A stretch of DNA of 64,000 bases, from NCBI RefSeq assembly GCF_000372725.1, contig NW_005201058.1, positions 165,436-229,435 on the forward strand, in the 5' to 3' direction. The stretch is from Emiliania huxleyi CCMP1516. Its lineage: Eukaryota; Haptophyta; Isochrysidales; Noelaerhabdaceae. The notes under the pieces are model-generated. The model saw only the letters and a list, made by a program, of their open reading frames with translations, searched no databases and was not told where the DNA came from. Shown piece by piece: positions 10,184-20,010 of the stretch (positions are counted from its first letter, which is position 1; each line of letters starts with the position of its first letter). A program made the position numbers and the translations under genes.

Positions 10184-11732
10184 TAGGGGCTGCTAAAGAT
10201 GTCGTTCAGCGACGCGAAGAGCGGCTTGCCGGTGACGAAGGTCTGGTGGATCATGCCTGCGGCGGCGGGGCGGGCGGCGGCGTGGGGCGGTGGGGCGCGT
10301 GCGTGGGCTGGCGTGGCGAGGAAAGGGGCGGGAGTGCGGAGGCGAGGGGAAGGCGGCGGCGCAGGGAGGGGGGCGGGCGGAGGGGGCAAAGGGGCGGACC
10401 GGAGAAGGCGATCATGGCGAGGCGGCCGTTCTTGAGCTCCGCCATGGCGAGGCGCTCGCGCGTCTCCTTGTTCTCTCCGAACTTGAGCGGGTCAAAGCCG
10501 AGGTTGCCAGGCTCGCGCGCCTGCAGGTCTCGCGCCCTCCGGTCAATCGCGGGCTGGCGTCGGGCGCGCGCCGAGGTGGGGCGTGCGCGCCGGGTCGGTG
10601 AACATGGTGTCCATCGTCCACTTGTCCTTGTTCGAGTTGAACTCGATGATGGAGAGGACGAGGACGATCTGGCGGCGGCGGGCGGGCGGATTGAGAGGGG
10701 AACAGTGTTTTGCGGTTTGTGAGTGTGTGTGTGTGTGTGGTGGTGGTGGTGGGGGGGGGGGGGGGGGGCTTTTCCCGGGCGGTGTGGGTGGGGATGCCTG
10801 GGTTGGTGGGGGGTGGTGTGCTGGGGAGGGCCCGTTCGTGTGATTGTGGTAAGGGGGGTGGGTGGTTTGGGGGGGGGGGGGGAGGGGGGAGGTTCGCTCT
10901 CCTGCGCGAGAGCCTCCGGCGGCGTGGAAGAGACAGCCTCGATGGGGTTGGGCGTGTAGCCGGGGTAGCCGGGCAGCGAGAAGAACTCCTGCATGATGTA
11001 CCCCACCGTCGCCCTGCGGACACGGCACCACCCGGCGTCAGAGCTCGCGGATATGCGGGTGCGGCTCCTCCTGCCCGCCTGTGGCCGCGGCTCCGACCCG
11101 CCGACCAACACCCTCACGACTCACGACCCACGGCGCCCTCGGGAGGGGGGCGGCGCGCACAGCATGCAGATGCGGCCATGCTTCAGCTCCGCCTCGCGCG
11201 CCCACTTGATGTCGATGAACTCGGACAGGTAGAGAGGGTCAAACCCAGTCTGCGACGGCGCGACGCGCGGCGGTGTACTCGTGTGCGCGATGCGGGAGTG
11301 TTGGGGGGGAGGCGCAAGCCCGGCGGGACGCGCCACGTGCCGCCGCCGCCGCCCCTCCCTCTCCAGCGGCGACGCGTCGCGGCGGGGGCGGGCCCTCTTC
11401 TCACCTCGGCGCCCGGGAGCTTTGACGACTGGCACGGCGGCGCGGTGAGGAAGGGCATGGCGTTGGACGGCTTTGAGATGGCCATCGCAACCCCGCTGCT
11501 GCGCGACACCACCTGCGCGAAGCGGGGCGGCCCGGAGCGTCGGAGAGGCCTCGACGGAGGCAGCTCGACGCCAGCGCCCGCGGCCAATCTTCTCGCTCGC
11601 CGCGGGCGCGGCCTGCACCGCCACAGCGGCGGCTGCGAGCCCTGGGCAGCAGCAGGCGCGCTCGCGGCGAGCGTGCGCTGGCCGGCAAATCTCGCAGGCG
11701 GCGCGCACCGTCGAGGGCATGCCGACCACCAT
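10184..11732 (-). CDS. Fucoxanthin-chlorophyll a/c light-harvesting protein
   Basis: Thylakoid antenna protein of the LHC superfamily. Likely exons: 11732-11405 (leader plus [11 protein letters not shown]; may hold another intron), 11249-11161 ([11 protein letters not shown]...[15 protein letters not shown], helix 1 with its chlorophyll-binding Glu/His region), 11013 to about 10914 or 10902 ([15 protein letters not shown]), 10668-10591 ([10 protein letters not shown]), 10520-10400 (EPGNLGFDP...[17 protein letters not shown], helix 3) and 10256-10184. Helix 1 and 3 signatures are both intact. The TDP|AREPG intron reads as GC-AG. The donor after the TPPE(ALAQ) segment is ambiguous: GC at 10913, or a non-standard GA at 10901. 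The plastid leader is uncertain; MVVGMPSTV at 11732 is only the first suitable Met. Confidence 0.82.
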
Positions 11733-11769
11733 TGCCGCAGTGAGATTCTCTAATAACGCGAGGGAAAAA

Positions 11770-11870
11770 AGTGCAGGCGGACGGGATTGCTCGACCGAGC
11801 TGAGGAAGCCGTTGTTGTAGCCTCCCACAGCGTACAGCTTGCCGTCGAGCAGGTGTTCACGGCATGGAGG
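11770..11870 (-). pseudogene. Kelch-repeat fragment
   Basis: The minus strand reads [22 protein letters not shown], a typical single Kelch blade (DGKLYAVGG followed by a hydrophobic residue). No further Kelch blades are found on either side. Immediately upstream is the repeat fragment 11905-12007, so this is likely a broken gene piece. Confidence 0.5.
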
Positions 11871-11904
11871 GTGAGCCACGCCGAACGTACCGAACGTAGA
11901 GCCG

Positions 11905-12007
11905 AGCGGAAGGAAGCCGGGGAAGACCCCCCCCGACTCCGAGGAGGACGAACCGGTGGAAACCCCGTCGTCAGCTGTCACGATGCACCCGAAGGGGACC
12001 CCAGCGC
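11905..12007 (+). repeat. Fragment of the repeated ORF element seen at 17.2 kb
   Basis: Matches 17253-17340: gaggaggacgaacc(a/g)gtggaaa, then gtcacgatgca(t/c)ccgaagggga, then ccccagcgcc. The match stops exactly where the inverted-repeat element at 12008 begins. Confidence 0.7.
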
Positions 12008-12845
12008 CTGAGGGAGGGTGTAGAGGATGTAGAGTGTAGAGCGCTGTAGAGCTGTAGAGATGTAGAGCGCTCTGGAGCGCTGTCTGTAGAGCTGTAGAGC
12101 TCTACATCCGCCGCGTGACGAAGCGCCTCCGTTGTAGAGCGATGTAGAGCGCGATTTTGCTGTAGAGTTTGTTGTAGAGGCTCTACAGCCAAACCGCTGG
12201 GAAGGCAGTGACTCAAAGAGGTCGAGCCGCGCTAATGGGGTGTCTTCGAGCTTACTGGAGCTCTGATGGACGGCCCTGACTATCACTGACACACAGATAG
12301 TCACTCTGACGGCACACAACACCCTATAACTGCGTCATGACCAGCCTGCCATGCGTCGCCGGTGCCGCATTCGTCGCTGTGCTTCTTTAGCAGGCGGTGG
12401 ACTGTCGGCTGCGAGGACGGTCGCATTTGCGCGAGGCGAGGCGAGCATTCAGACGCGTTGCATGCGCCATGACTCGCGCCAGCGCGTGCGGGAGCTCCTG
12501 GCTGAGCGTTGAGTCCAGGCAAGTTGCGCTGTGGCCACTATCGCTACGCCGAGCCGAGCTGACATAGCAGCAGAGGCACCTGCCACCCATTGGGCGGGCA
12601 GACAGAAGGCCAGGGCAGCACTGGCAAGTGCAACGCGCCTCATGTCGGAGAGCGACCGTGCCTCGTTCGCCGCTTATGATGTAGAGTTTGTTGTAGAGAT
12701 TTCACGTTGTAGAGCGCCTCTACATCGCTCTACAACGGAGGCGCTTCGTCCCGCGGCGGATGTAGAGCTCTAGAGCTCTACAGCGCTCTACATCTCTACA
12801 GCTCTACAGCGCTCTACACTCTACATCCTCTACACCCTCCCTCAG
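12008..12845. mobile_element. 838-bp DNA element with long terminal inverted repeats made of GTAGAG motifs
   Basis: The left end CTGAGGGAGGGTGTAGAGGA is the reverse complement of the right end at 12826-12845. The arms stay nearly complementary for about 170 bp, including the block GACGAAGCGCCTCCGTTGTA. Both arms are packed with gtagag/gctctac repeats. The centre (12190-12660) has no convincing ORF, so the element would be non-autonomous. It interrupts a copy of the 17.2 kb repeat. No clear target-site duplication is visible at the chosen ends. Confidence 0.8.
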
Positions 12846-12904
12846 TATTTAATGAAGGGGAAACGGAACCGGTCGGGGGAAAAGGCAGTTGGGCCGGGGC
12901 GCAA

Positions 12905-13140
12905 AGGCAGTTGGCCGGTCGGGGAATCTGAACCCCGGTCTCCTCCACGGGTTTGACGCATGGGATCACTCCCGCGAAACTCGTGAACTAGCCGGGGCAG
13001 TCGGAGAAGGGGCAACTCCGTGCACTGACGGTCGGCCGTCAGAAATCACGCCTGCGTGGATCGCGTCACACCAATCCTCGCTACGAGTACCCAACGCGGC
13101 CAAAGGATATCCACCTCGAGAACCTCGAGAACCCGAAAGA
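12905..13140 (-). repeat. SINE-like dispersed repeat, copy 1
   Basis: Shared blocks with copies at 21.34-21.52 kb and 49.19-49.38 kb include gttctcgaggtggatatcct, gcgaggattggtgtaaccc, gtgcacggagttgcccctt and tcacgggtttcgcgggagtg. Its far end has a tRNA-like T-arm (CCGGGGTTCAGATTCCCCG), so a tRNA-derived SINE is the simplest reading. Confidence 0.6.
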
Positions 13141-13219
13141 ATCATACCTCTAGACAAAAGGGGAAAAGGAAGTTGGGCCGGGGACTCGACCTGCGCAAGG
13201 GGAACGGGGAAAAGGAAGT

Positions 13220-13291
13220 GGGCCGATCCGGGAATCGAACCCGGGACCTCCTCGACCCAAACGAGGAATCATCCCCTGAGACCAATCGGCC
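13220..13291 (-). tRNA. tRNA-Pro (TGG)
   Basis: Complete 72-nt cloverleaf including the discriminator. The acceptor GGCCGAT pairs with ATCGGCC. The anticodon arm CCTCG-TTTGGGT-CGAGG carries TGG, and the T-arm CCGGGTTCGATTCCCGG is perfect. It lies beside the SINE-like repeat. Confidence 0.93.
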
Positions 13292-13378
13292 AGACAACTA
13301 CGCGGATACGTACGTCCTCTGCCACCAGGCTGTATATACTCACCTACCTACGTCCACTGTCCCCGGTCATCTCACGCG

Positions 13379-14113
13379 ATGGGGGCATGCACCTCGTGCA
13401 GAGCGACCGCCGACGAGTCCGTAATAATGGACCCTGCAGCTCAGGTGGTCCAGCAGGCAGCAGAGGAAGGCCTTGCCCTGATTCCCAGCTTGTCCGACCG
13501 TCTCGCAGTTCCAGAATGTGGGAAAGTGTAAGTTCTCCGATCACTTCACTGCCACTGTCAAGCGTGATGGAAAGACAGTGTGTCTCAGCGCCTATAAAAC
13601 GGCCGAGGAGGCGGCCCTTGCCTACGCCAAATCTCCCGAGGGGCGGCCCGCTGCAACCGAGCGCCACGCGATGAAAGAGGCAGCGACAAAGGCGCTCATG
13701 TGTTTCGACACGGATGGGAACGGGCCGGACCAGACCGAGTTCACAGCGGCACTCCAAGCCTTCCGCGTGAATCGAAACGGCATAAAAATGCGAAACACCA
13801 TCTCCAACATCTTCGCTAAGTGCGACGTGGATGGGAACGGCCGGCTGACAGCAAAGGTGCGCCACCCCGGCCTCCCCTGGCCTAGGGGCCTCCAACACAG
13901 TCACACGTAGACAAGAACGTGGGTGCGGGTGAAGCGCCGATACCGCCGTGCACCCCACAGGAGCTGACCGCAGGGCTGCCGACCAGCGTCCTCTCGAGGA
14001 TCACAGAGAAACTGGAGGCGGGCTGGGCTTTCGACCCTGCCGTCTGGGCCACCCCCTCGAAGGCTGCGACCGTCATGGGCAACAGTGAGGCCGAGGTAGG
14101 CGGTGACCTATGA
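13379..14113 (+). CDS. AP2-like domain plus EF-hand pair protein
   Basis: Three exons: 13379-13444, 13509-13856 and 13961-14113, with two GT-AG introns, giving about 188 aa. After a short Ala/Gln-rich start, residues about 23-65 read FQNVGKCKFSDHFTATVKRD followed by YKTAEEAALAYA, the C-terminal half of an AP2/ERF-type domain. Two EF-hand loops follow, DTDGNGPDQTEF and DVDGNGRLTAKEL. The second is rebuilt exactly across intron 2, which supports the splice. The first loop has Pro-Asp in place of the usual hydrophobic spacing. The last exon could continue past GTAGGC at 14095 into an unseen exon. A role as a calcium-responsive DNA-binding protein is inference only. Confidence 0.68.
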
Positions 14114-14614
14114 CTTGGCCGTTAGTCAGAATTCGCGTCGGGGTCTCTTCTTGCGGCAATCCCGTCCTGTCCCTGTGTGGAGTTGAGCGCCATTGGCGCG
14201 GCGTCAGGACCCCGTCCTCCTCCCATCCCTCGTTTGGTTTGTCTGTTTTCTTTCTGGGCGGCGAGGCACTTTCCACTTAGCTCCGTGCAAAAAAAGAATT
14301 TTACGGTCGTTTTTGATTCACGTACGCACGCGATCGGGGCTGGTGCGCGGTAGGGGCGGGTGCGCGGGATAAAGCACCTGTGCAGCAAGGGACGCGGACA
14401 GCGGCGCAACAGCCAACACCGAGACCTCCCTTGCCTTAGAGACGAGTACAGCTGCGCGTAAAGCCGTAAAAGAGTACCCGGGGCTCCCATGCGGGAGAGT
14501 GTGAGGGCCTGTGAACATCTTTAGCTTGTGAGCCAGGAAAAGGGTTGGCGTTTTCCTTCCAAGAGGTAGACGCGTGTGGCTCTACTAGGTACTAGCTAGA
14601 GCCGAGGAGTTTGC
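14114..14614. other. Convergent 3' region with repeat fragment
   Basis: Separates two genes that end towards each other. Positions 14195-14265 carry a degenerate copy of the ctcctcccatccctc...ttttctttct element found at 17.77 and 37.9 kb. No gene is seen. Confidence 0.5.
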
Positions 14615-16678
14615 TCAGAGCTTCACCTGCCCGCTTACGAGCCGCCTGTGCATCTCTACATCCAGAGGCCTGTACGCCCCCGCCGCCTCCTCGTAGAGCC
14701 ACACGTCGCTGACGACCGCCGGGTCGAAGCCTTGCTCCACAAGCTTGCCCTTCCGAATCTTGAAGGTGGCCGTGAGCTCCAGGGCCGGCAGGAGCCGCAC
14801 GAAGAGCGGCCGGGCGTACCGGGGTAAGGACGCCACGGTCTGCGCCAGCGCCTCAAATCTGAAGCTCGCGGCCTCGACGACGAGCGCCGCCATGCCGGCG
14901 CGGCCCTCGAGCGAGCCGACAGAGACGCCGTAGACTGTCGACTCGCTCACGCCCGGAGCGGCGCTCAGTATCTCCGCCACCTTTGGGCACTCGGGGCGAG
15001 GGTCGTCATGCACGCGGTGAGATCTCTCCGATCGATGATTGGCCGCTGGTGCGCGCGCACCTCCGCCGTCGACACGTTCTCGCCCTTCCAGCGAAACGTG
15101 TCGCCGATGCGGTCCACGAAGTACACGAACCCTTCCACGTCCTGCCGGACGAGGTCGCCCGTCGAGAAGTAGAGGTCTCCCTCCGCCGCAACGTCGCGCA
15201 GGATCTTCTTCTCCGTCGCCGCACGGTCCGTGTAGCCGTCGAAGCGGCGCGTGACGTCGGCGTTATCGATGAGGCCGAGCAGCTCGCCAACCTCGCCCGC
15301 TGCCGCCTCCACGCAGCGGCCGGCCGCGTCGCGCACGACGCGCTCGCGCTCCACGTCGAAACGGACGATCTTGGTGGGGCGGGGGAGGAGGGGAGGAGGG
15401 GCGCGTGAGGGGCGCGTCATGGACAGGCCTCGACGGCCGCGGAGGGAGGACGGGCGGAGGCCTTGACGGGGTACTTGCGCTTGATGAGCGGCGAGATGAA
15501 GCCGATGGCGCCCCGCCTGTTCTGGTTGTTGATCAGATTCGCGTTGCCCTCGGTGCTCGCGTAAAACTCACCCACGTATCCGATGCCGAAGCGCTCGACG
15601 AGCTGCTCCCACACGTCTGGCCGCAAGCCATTCCCGATCGCGGCTCGGACCGAGTGCGCGCGGTCGTGCGGCCCCGGCGGCGTCGCGCAGAGGTATCGGC
15701 AGATCTCTCCGATGTACAGCACGACGGTGGCGCGCAGGCGAGCGCAGTCGGAGAAGAACTGGCTGGCCGAGAATCTGCGCCGCAGGAGCAGCGGCAGGCC
15801 GAGCGCCGCACAGCCAAAGACGCCGATGAGCATGGCGGAGGAGTGGTAGAGGGGAAGGGTGAGGTAGACGCGATCGCCCTTGCCGACGCGGTGGAAGTCG
15901 TACATGGTGACGCCGGCGAGCATCGCCTTGAGGTGGTGTATGCGCGCCGCCTTTGGCAGCCCCGTCGTCCCTAACGAGGCGTTCAAACGGGTCGACTGCG
16001 AGTTAGGCCGCGGGAGAGGGCAGTGCCGCGCCGCGGGCCTGAGGTGAAGATGTGGAAAAGGGTGTCGGTGATGCGCACGCCGGCACGCAGCTCCCTCGGC
16101 ACGCTGGAGGCGGCATGGCCACGGAACGGGTCGATTTCCAACGCAAACGCGGGCGCGTCCGAATCCACACTGCCGTAGCAAAACATTCGCATGCCTCCGC
16201 CGTGGCTGTCGACGTAAGCGCCGATCGTAGCGCATAGGGACGTGTCAAAGATCAAGGCCTTGCAGCCTGTCTGCTCGACGCAGTGCGCAAACGGGCCGCC
16301 GGTCAGATTGTGATTGATGAGCGCAGCACTGGCGCCGAGCTTTGAGAGGCCAAAGACAAAGAAGATGAACGCCGCCGAGTTCTCCATCAAGAGCCCCACC
16401 GTGTCACCCGCGGCGAGGCCGGCGCTGACACCCCAGTTGGCCACGCGGTTCGCATTCTCGTCGAGCTCCTTGAACGACCAGCTCTGTCCCTCAAACACAA
16501 GCGCCTCGTCATCTGGACTGCGCCCGACGCAGGCCTCCAGCCAGTCGGCGGTGGTAAAGCCGTCCCGTTTGTCAAGGGCGACGAGCGCATCACCGCGCCG
16601 CTTGACGCCGATGACGACCTTCAGGAACTCGAGATCGCGCAAGAGAGTGTGGCAGCAGCTGCCCATGAAGGAAGGCAC
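14615..16678 (-). CDS. Very-long-chain acyl-CoA synthetase / fatty acid transport protein (SLC27-like)
   Basis: Activates long-chain fatty acids to CoA thioesters, usually at ER or other membranes. Four exons: 16678-16039, 15970-15462, 15369-15061 and 14980-14615, about 607 aa, the family length. The AMP-binding motif is completed by splicing (FTSG|TTGLPKA). Further landmarks are YLTLPLYHSSAMLIGVFG, AIGNGLRPDVWEQLVERFG, EFYASTEGN, DLYFSTGDL, DRIGDTFRWKGENVSTAEV and, near the end, GKLVEQGFDP. Introns 1 and 2 read as GC-AG and intron 3 as GT-AG. A membrane-anchoring N-terminal exon may be missing, because the frame is open upstream of MPSFMGSCC. Confidence 0.88.
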
Positions 16679-17199
16679 AGCCTGTCGTACGCTCCTGGTG
16701 GTAGAGACAGCTGGACGGAGCTTCTGAACGAGTGTGAGTCGCCCGCGTCCGTTGCTTCCCTGCGTTGTAAAATTCCTTTTGCAAGTCCGCGGGATGGCGC
16801 GGGCGAGGCGGAGGCCGTCGAGATGCCGGCGCTGGCGGCGGTCGGGCGGGCGGGCGCGGAGGCTGGGCGAGGCGGCGGGCGAGACGGCGGTGCGGCGGGT
16901 GACGGGCGGCTGGCGTCGTGGGCGAGCGTGGAGGAGGCGGCGCGCGGCCGCGCGCGGTTGGCATTGTGACGAAGGTTGCGCGCGGCCGCGGCGCGCCCGC
17001 CATGGTTCGGCGCGGCGCGCCTACCAGCGGCAATTGTCGAGGCACGGGAACGCTTACCCGGGGTCATCCTCTGAGCCTGGTCGTCGGCGCCGCGATGCCA
17101 CGGCGGCGCATTCGACGTCGTCGGCGCGCTGCCCCGCGTTGAGCCCCGCCGCTCGTAGCGACGGCCGCAGGTTGGCCCGGTGCAGCGAGCCCGTCTGCG

Positions 17200-17815
17200 G
17201 GTCACGCAAAAAGAAAGCGCGCGCCCACCAAAGTCACGTGCACAAACGGAAGGAGGACGGGGAAGATGACTCAGAGGAGGACGAACCAGTGGAAATTCAG
17301 TTGTCAGATGTCACGATGCATCCGAAGGGGACCCCAGCGCCGGCATCATCCGTAGAGGCACGAGTGTTCGAAGAGAGAGTGGACCTGAGCAACAACATGA
17401 CGTGTAGGCAAATGATCGGAGTGGGAGTCAGAAATGTGGTCCTTGCGCGAGGGGAGCTTGATAGACTCGAGGGGCCAGGATACGCCGCGAGGAGGACGGA
17501 GTTGCGCAAGGCGAAAGAAGCCGCGAGAACAAGGGACCGGCAGGCGGCGGCGTCGCAGGACGAGGCAGAAGAGAACGACGCGACAGAGGAGGAAGTGACA
17601 AGGGAGAGACCGACGAGAGTGGGACGGCCGCGAGGTGGCATGAAGGTTGCAGCGAGAAGCGGCGAGAGACTGCGAAAAGAGATACGAAGAGGCAGACTCC
17701 CCAGGGTGGGCGACGGCTAGCGCATCACACTCCTCTCCTTAAAATCCCTGTGTGGTGGCGGCGTGCCGTTCTCCCATCCCTCCCTTGCCTTGTGTGTTTT
17801 CTTTCTTTCTTTTAC
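17200..17815 (+). repeat. Repeated element carrying the tail of a coding sequence
   Basis: An ORF tail ends at 17720: acidic ([12 protein letters not shown]), then RQMIGVGVRNVVLARGELDR, then Ala/Arg-rich with RPTRVGRPRGG and GRLPRVGDG. Pieces of the same sequence, at DNA level, lie at 1895-1990, 11905-12007 and 37745-37950. After the stop comes a conserved non-coding block: ctctccttaaaatccctgtg, then tggtggcggcgtgccgttct, then cccatccctccc and a pyrimidine tract. It is probably the 3' part of a transposon ORF; the family is not recognised. Confidence 0.6.
17752..17815 (+). promoter_or_regulatory. Conserved repeat block directly upstream of a gene start
   Basis: The block gtgtggtggcggcgtgc...cccatccctccc...ttttctttcttt ends two bases before the ATG of the ankyrin/U-box gene. 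A diverged copy sits at 45032-45096, about 40 bp before the 591-aa gene. Other copies (37.9 kb; inverted at 10.1 and 26.1 kb) do not precede called genes. It may be a transposon end that now supplies 5' leader sequence; promoter activity is inference. Confidence 0.35.
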
Positions 17816-17817
17816 AA

Positions 17818-20010
17818 ATGGCAGGGCGGCGCGAGGCTGTTGCGGGCGGCGCCTCCTCGGGCGAAGCGGCCTCTTCCAGCTCGCTGGGCAGCCTTCCCAA
17901 AGAGGCGGCGGCAGCAGCTATCCAAGGCGACGACGCGGCGCTGCTGGCGTGGCTCGACAGCGGGGGGCGGGTCAACGCGACTTGGATGGGCGATGTGAGA
18001 GGCCTCTCCGCGCTGATGCGCGCCGCCCAGTTTGGCCACGAGCGAGTGGTGGAGCTGCTGCTGCAGCGAGGCGCGGAGATCAACCAGCAGAGCAGCGATG
18101 GCAGCACCGCGCTGATGTACGCTGCCACCAAAGGCCACGAGCGGGTGGTCGAGCTGCTGCTGCAGCGCGGCGCGGAGATCAACAAGCAGGGCAGCCGAGG
18201 CGGCACCGCGCTGATGAGCGCCGCCAGCCACGGCCACCCCGCCGTCGTGCTCCGCCTGCTGCGGGCGGGCGCAGACGCGGCGCTGTGCTGTAAGAACGGC
18301 AAGTCCGCACTGCAGTATGCCAAGGAGAACGGCCACGCCGCGTGCGTCGAGGCCTTCCGGCAGCACGTCGCAGAGGTGATTGCGGGCCAGCGCGAGGCGG
18401 CGGCGGGCGGCGCGGGCGGCGCATCCTCGGGCGAGGCGGCGGCGGGATCGACGGCCGCGGCTTCTTCGGCCGTGACAGCAGCTATTGACGGCGACGAGAC
18501 GGGGCTGCTGGCGTGGCTCGACAGCGGCGGGCGGGTCAACGCGACTTCCGTGGTAGGCAATGGGAGCGGCGTCACCGCGCTGATGTGCGCCGCCCAGCTT
18601 GGCCACGAGCGAATGGTCGAGCTGTTGCTGCAGCGCGGCGCGTATATCAACCAGCAGAACAGCATCGGCGGCACCGCGCTGATGGGCGCCACCAGCCAAG
18701 GCCACGAGCGAGTGGTCGAGCTGCTGCTGCAGCACGGCGCGGAGATCAACCTGCAGAACGGCGAAGGCTACACCGCGTTGATGAGCGCCGCCTTCTACGG
18801 CCACGAGCCGGTGGTCGACCTGCTGCTGCAGCGCGGCGCAGAGATCAACCAGCAGGACAGCAGAGGCGGCACCGCGCTGATGGACGCCGCCACCAACGGC
18901 AATGAGCGGGTGGTCGAGCTGCTGCTGCAGCGCGGCGCGGAGATCAACAAGCATGGCAGCCGAGGCGGCACCGCGCTGATGGGCGCCGCCCAGGAGGACC
19001 ACGAGCGGGTGGTCGACCTGCTGCTGCAGCGTGGCGCGGCGGTCGACGAGCAGGACAGCGACGGCGACACCGCGCTGATGTACGCCGCCACCAACGGCAA
19101 TGAGCGGGTGGTCGAGCTGCTGCTGCAGCGCGGCGCGGAGATCAACAAGCATGGCAGCCGAGGCGGCACCGCGCTGATGGGCGCCGCCCAGGAGGGCCAC
19201 GAGCGGGTGGTCGACCTGCTGCTGCAGCGCGGCGCGGCGGTCGACGAGCAGGACAGCGACGGCGGCACCGCGCTTATGGTCGCCGCCATCCAAGGTCATG
19301 CCGCCGTCGTGCTCCGTTTGCTGCTTTGGGGCGCGGATACGACGGCGCGCGCTGAGAACGGCAAGACGGCGCTGCAGGCTGCCAAGGAGAAGGGCCACGC
19401 CGAGTGCGTGCGCGCCCTCGAGGAGCATGCGGCGGCGGTGGCGGAGGTGGAGGCAGCGTGGAGGGAGGCGGAGAGAGCGGCGGCGGAGGCGGAGGCGAGG
19501 CGGCATGCCGAGGCGCTGCTGGCGGAGGAGGAGGCGGAGAAGGAGGCGGGCGGGCGCGACAAGGAGAGCAAGAAGGGCAAGAAGAAGAAGAAGAAGGGGA
19601 AGGGCGGCGGTGGAGGCGCTGGGCCTTCGCGGGAGCCCGAGGATGAGGCAGCGCTGGCGGCGGGGGAGGAGGCGGAGTTGGCGGCGGCGCTCGAGGAGAG
19701 CGCGAGGCTGGAGGAGGAAAGGCGGGCGCCCGACGAGCAAGCGTCGTCCTCTTTGGCTGCAGAGAGGCCGCTTTCGGTGGAGGAGGAGGAGCCGCCGGCC
19801 GACTTCGTCTGCCCAATCACGACCGAGGTCATGAGTGACCCGGTGATGGCGGCGGACGGGCAGTCGTACGAGCGGACGGCGATCGAGCGCTGGCTCGCGA
19901 CCAAGTCGACGAGCCCGCTGACCGGCGAGGAGCTAGAGTTCACTCGGCTCTTCCCAAACCACACACTCCGCCGGGTGATCCGACAGTGGCAGGAAACCGC
20001 TCGCAGCTGA
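17818..20010 (+). CDS. Ankyrin-repeat U-box E3 ligase-like protein
   Basis: Single exon, about 730 aa from MAGRREAV; the frame is open a further 22 codons upstream through repeat sequence. Two ankyrin blocks (about residues 30-175 and 215-545) are built from 33-aa units of the form GGTALMxAAxxGHERVVELLLQRGAEIN. An Ala/Glu then Lys-rich, probably coiled-coil linker follows (about 550-655). A C-terminal U-box closes the protein (DFVCPITTEVMSDPVMAADG...YERTAIERWLA...PNHTLRRVI). Units around 18930-19260 are almost identical in DNA over a 198-bp period, which points to recent tandem expansion. Ankyrins would select substrates and the U-box recruits an E2; the target is unknown. Confidence 0.9.
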   Translation: MAGRREAVAGGASSGEAASSSSLGSLPKEAAAAAIQGDDAALLAWLDSGGRVNATWMGDVRGLSALMRAAQFGHERVVELLLQRGAEINQQSSDGSTALMYAATKGHERVVELLLQRGAEINKQGSRGGTALMSAASHGHPAVVLRLLRAGADAALCCKNGKSALQYAKENGHAACVEAFRQHVAEVIAGQREAAAGGAGGASSGEAAAGSTAAASSAVTAAIDGDETGLLAWLDSGGRVNATSVVGNGSGVTALMCAAQLGHERMVELLLQRGAYINQQNSIGGTALMGATSQGHERVVELLLQHGAEINLQNGEGYTALMSAAFYGHEPVVDLLLQRGAEINQQDSRGGTALMDAATNGNERVVELLLQRGAEINKHGSRGGTALMGAAQEDHERVVDLLLQRGAAVDEQDSDGDTALMYAATNGNERVVELLLQRGAEINKHGSRGGTALMGAAQEGHERVVDLLLQRGAAVDEQDSDGGTALMVAAIQGHAAVVLRLLLWGADTTARAENGKTALQAAKEKGHAECVRALEEHAAAVAEVEAAWREAERAAAEAEARRHAEALLAEEEAEKEAGGRDKESKKGKKKKKKGKGGGGGAGPSREPEDEAALAAGEEAELAAALEESARLEEERRAPDEQASSSLAAERPLSVEEEEPPADFVCPITTEVMSDPVMAADGQSYERTAIERWLATKSTSPLTGEELEFTRLFPNHTLRRVIRQWQETARS

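Noticed and set aside
12885..12990. Additional tRNA gene
   Set aside because: A T-arm-like block is present, but acceptor strands and anticodon arm do not form; treated as part of the SINE-like repeat.
17812..19740. 642-aa minus-strand ORF
   Set aside because: Antisense of the ankyrin/U-box repeats; its repeats mirror the ankyrin period.
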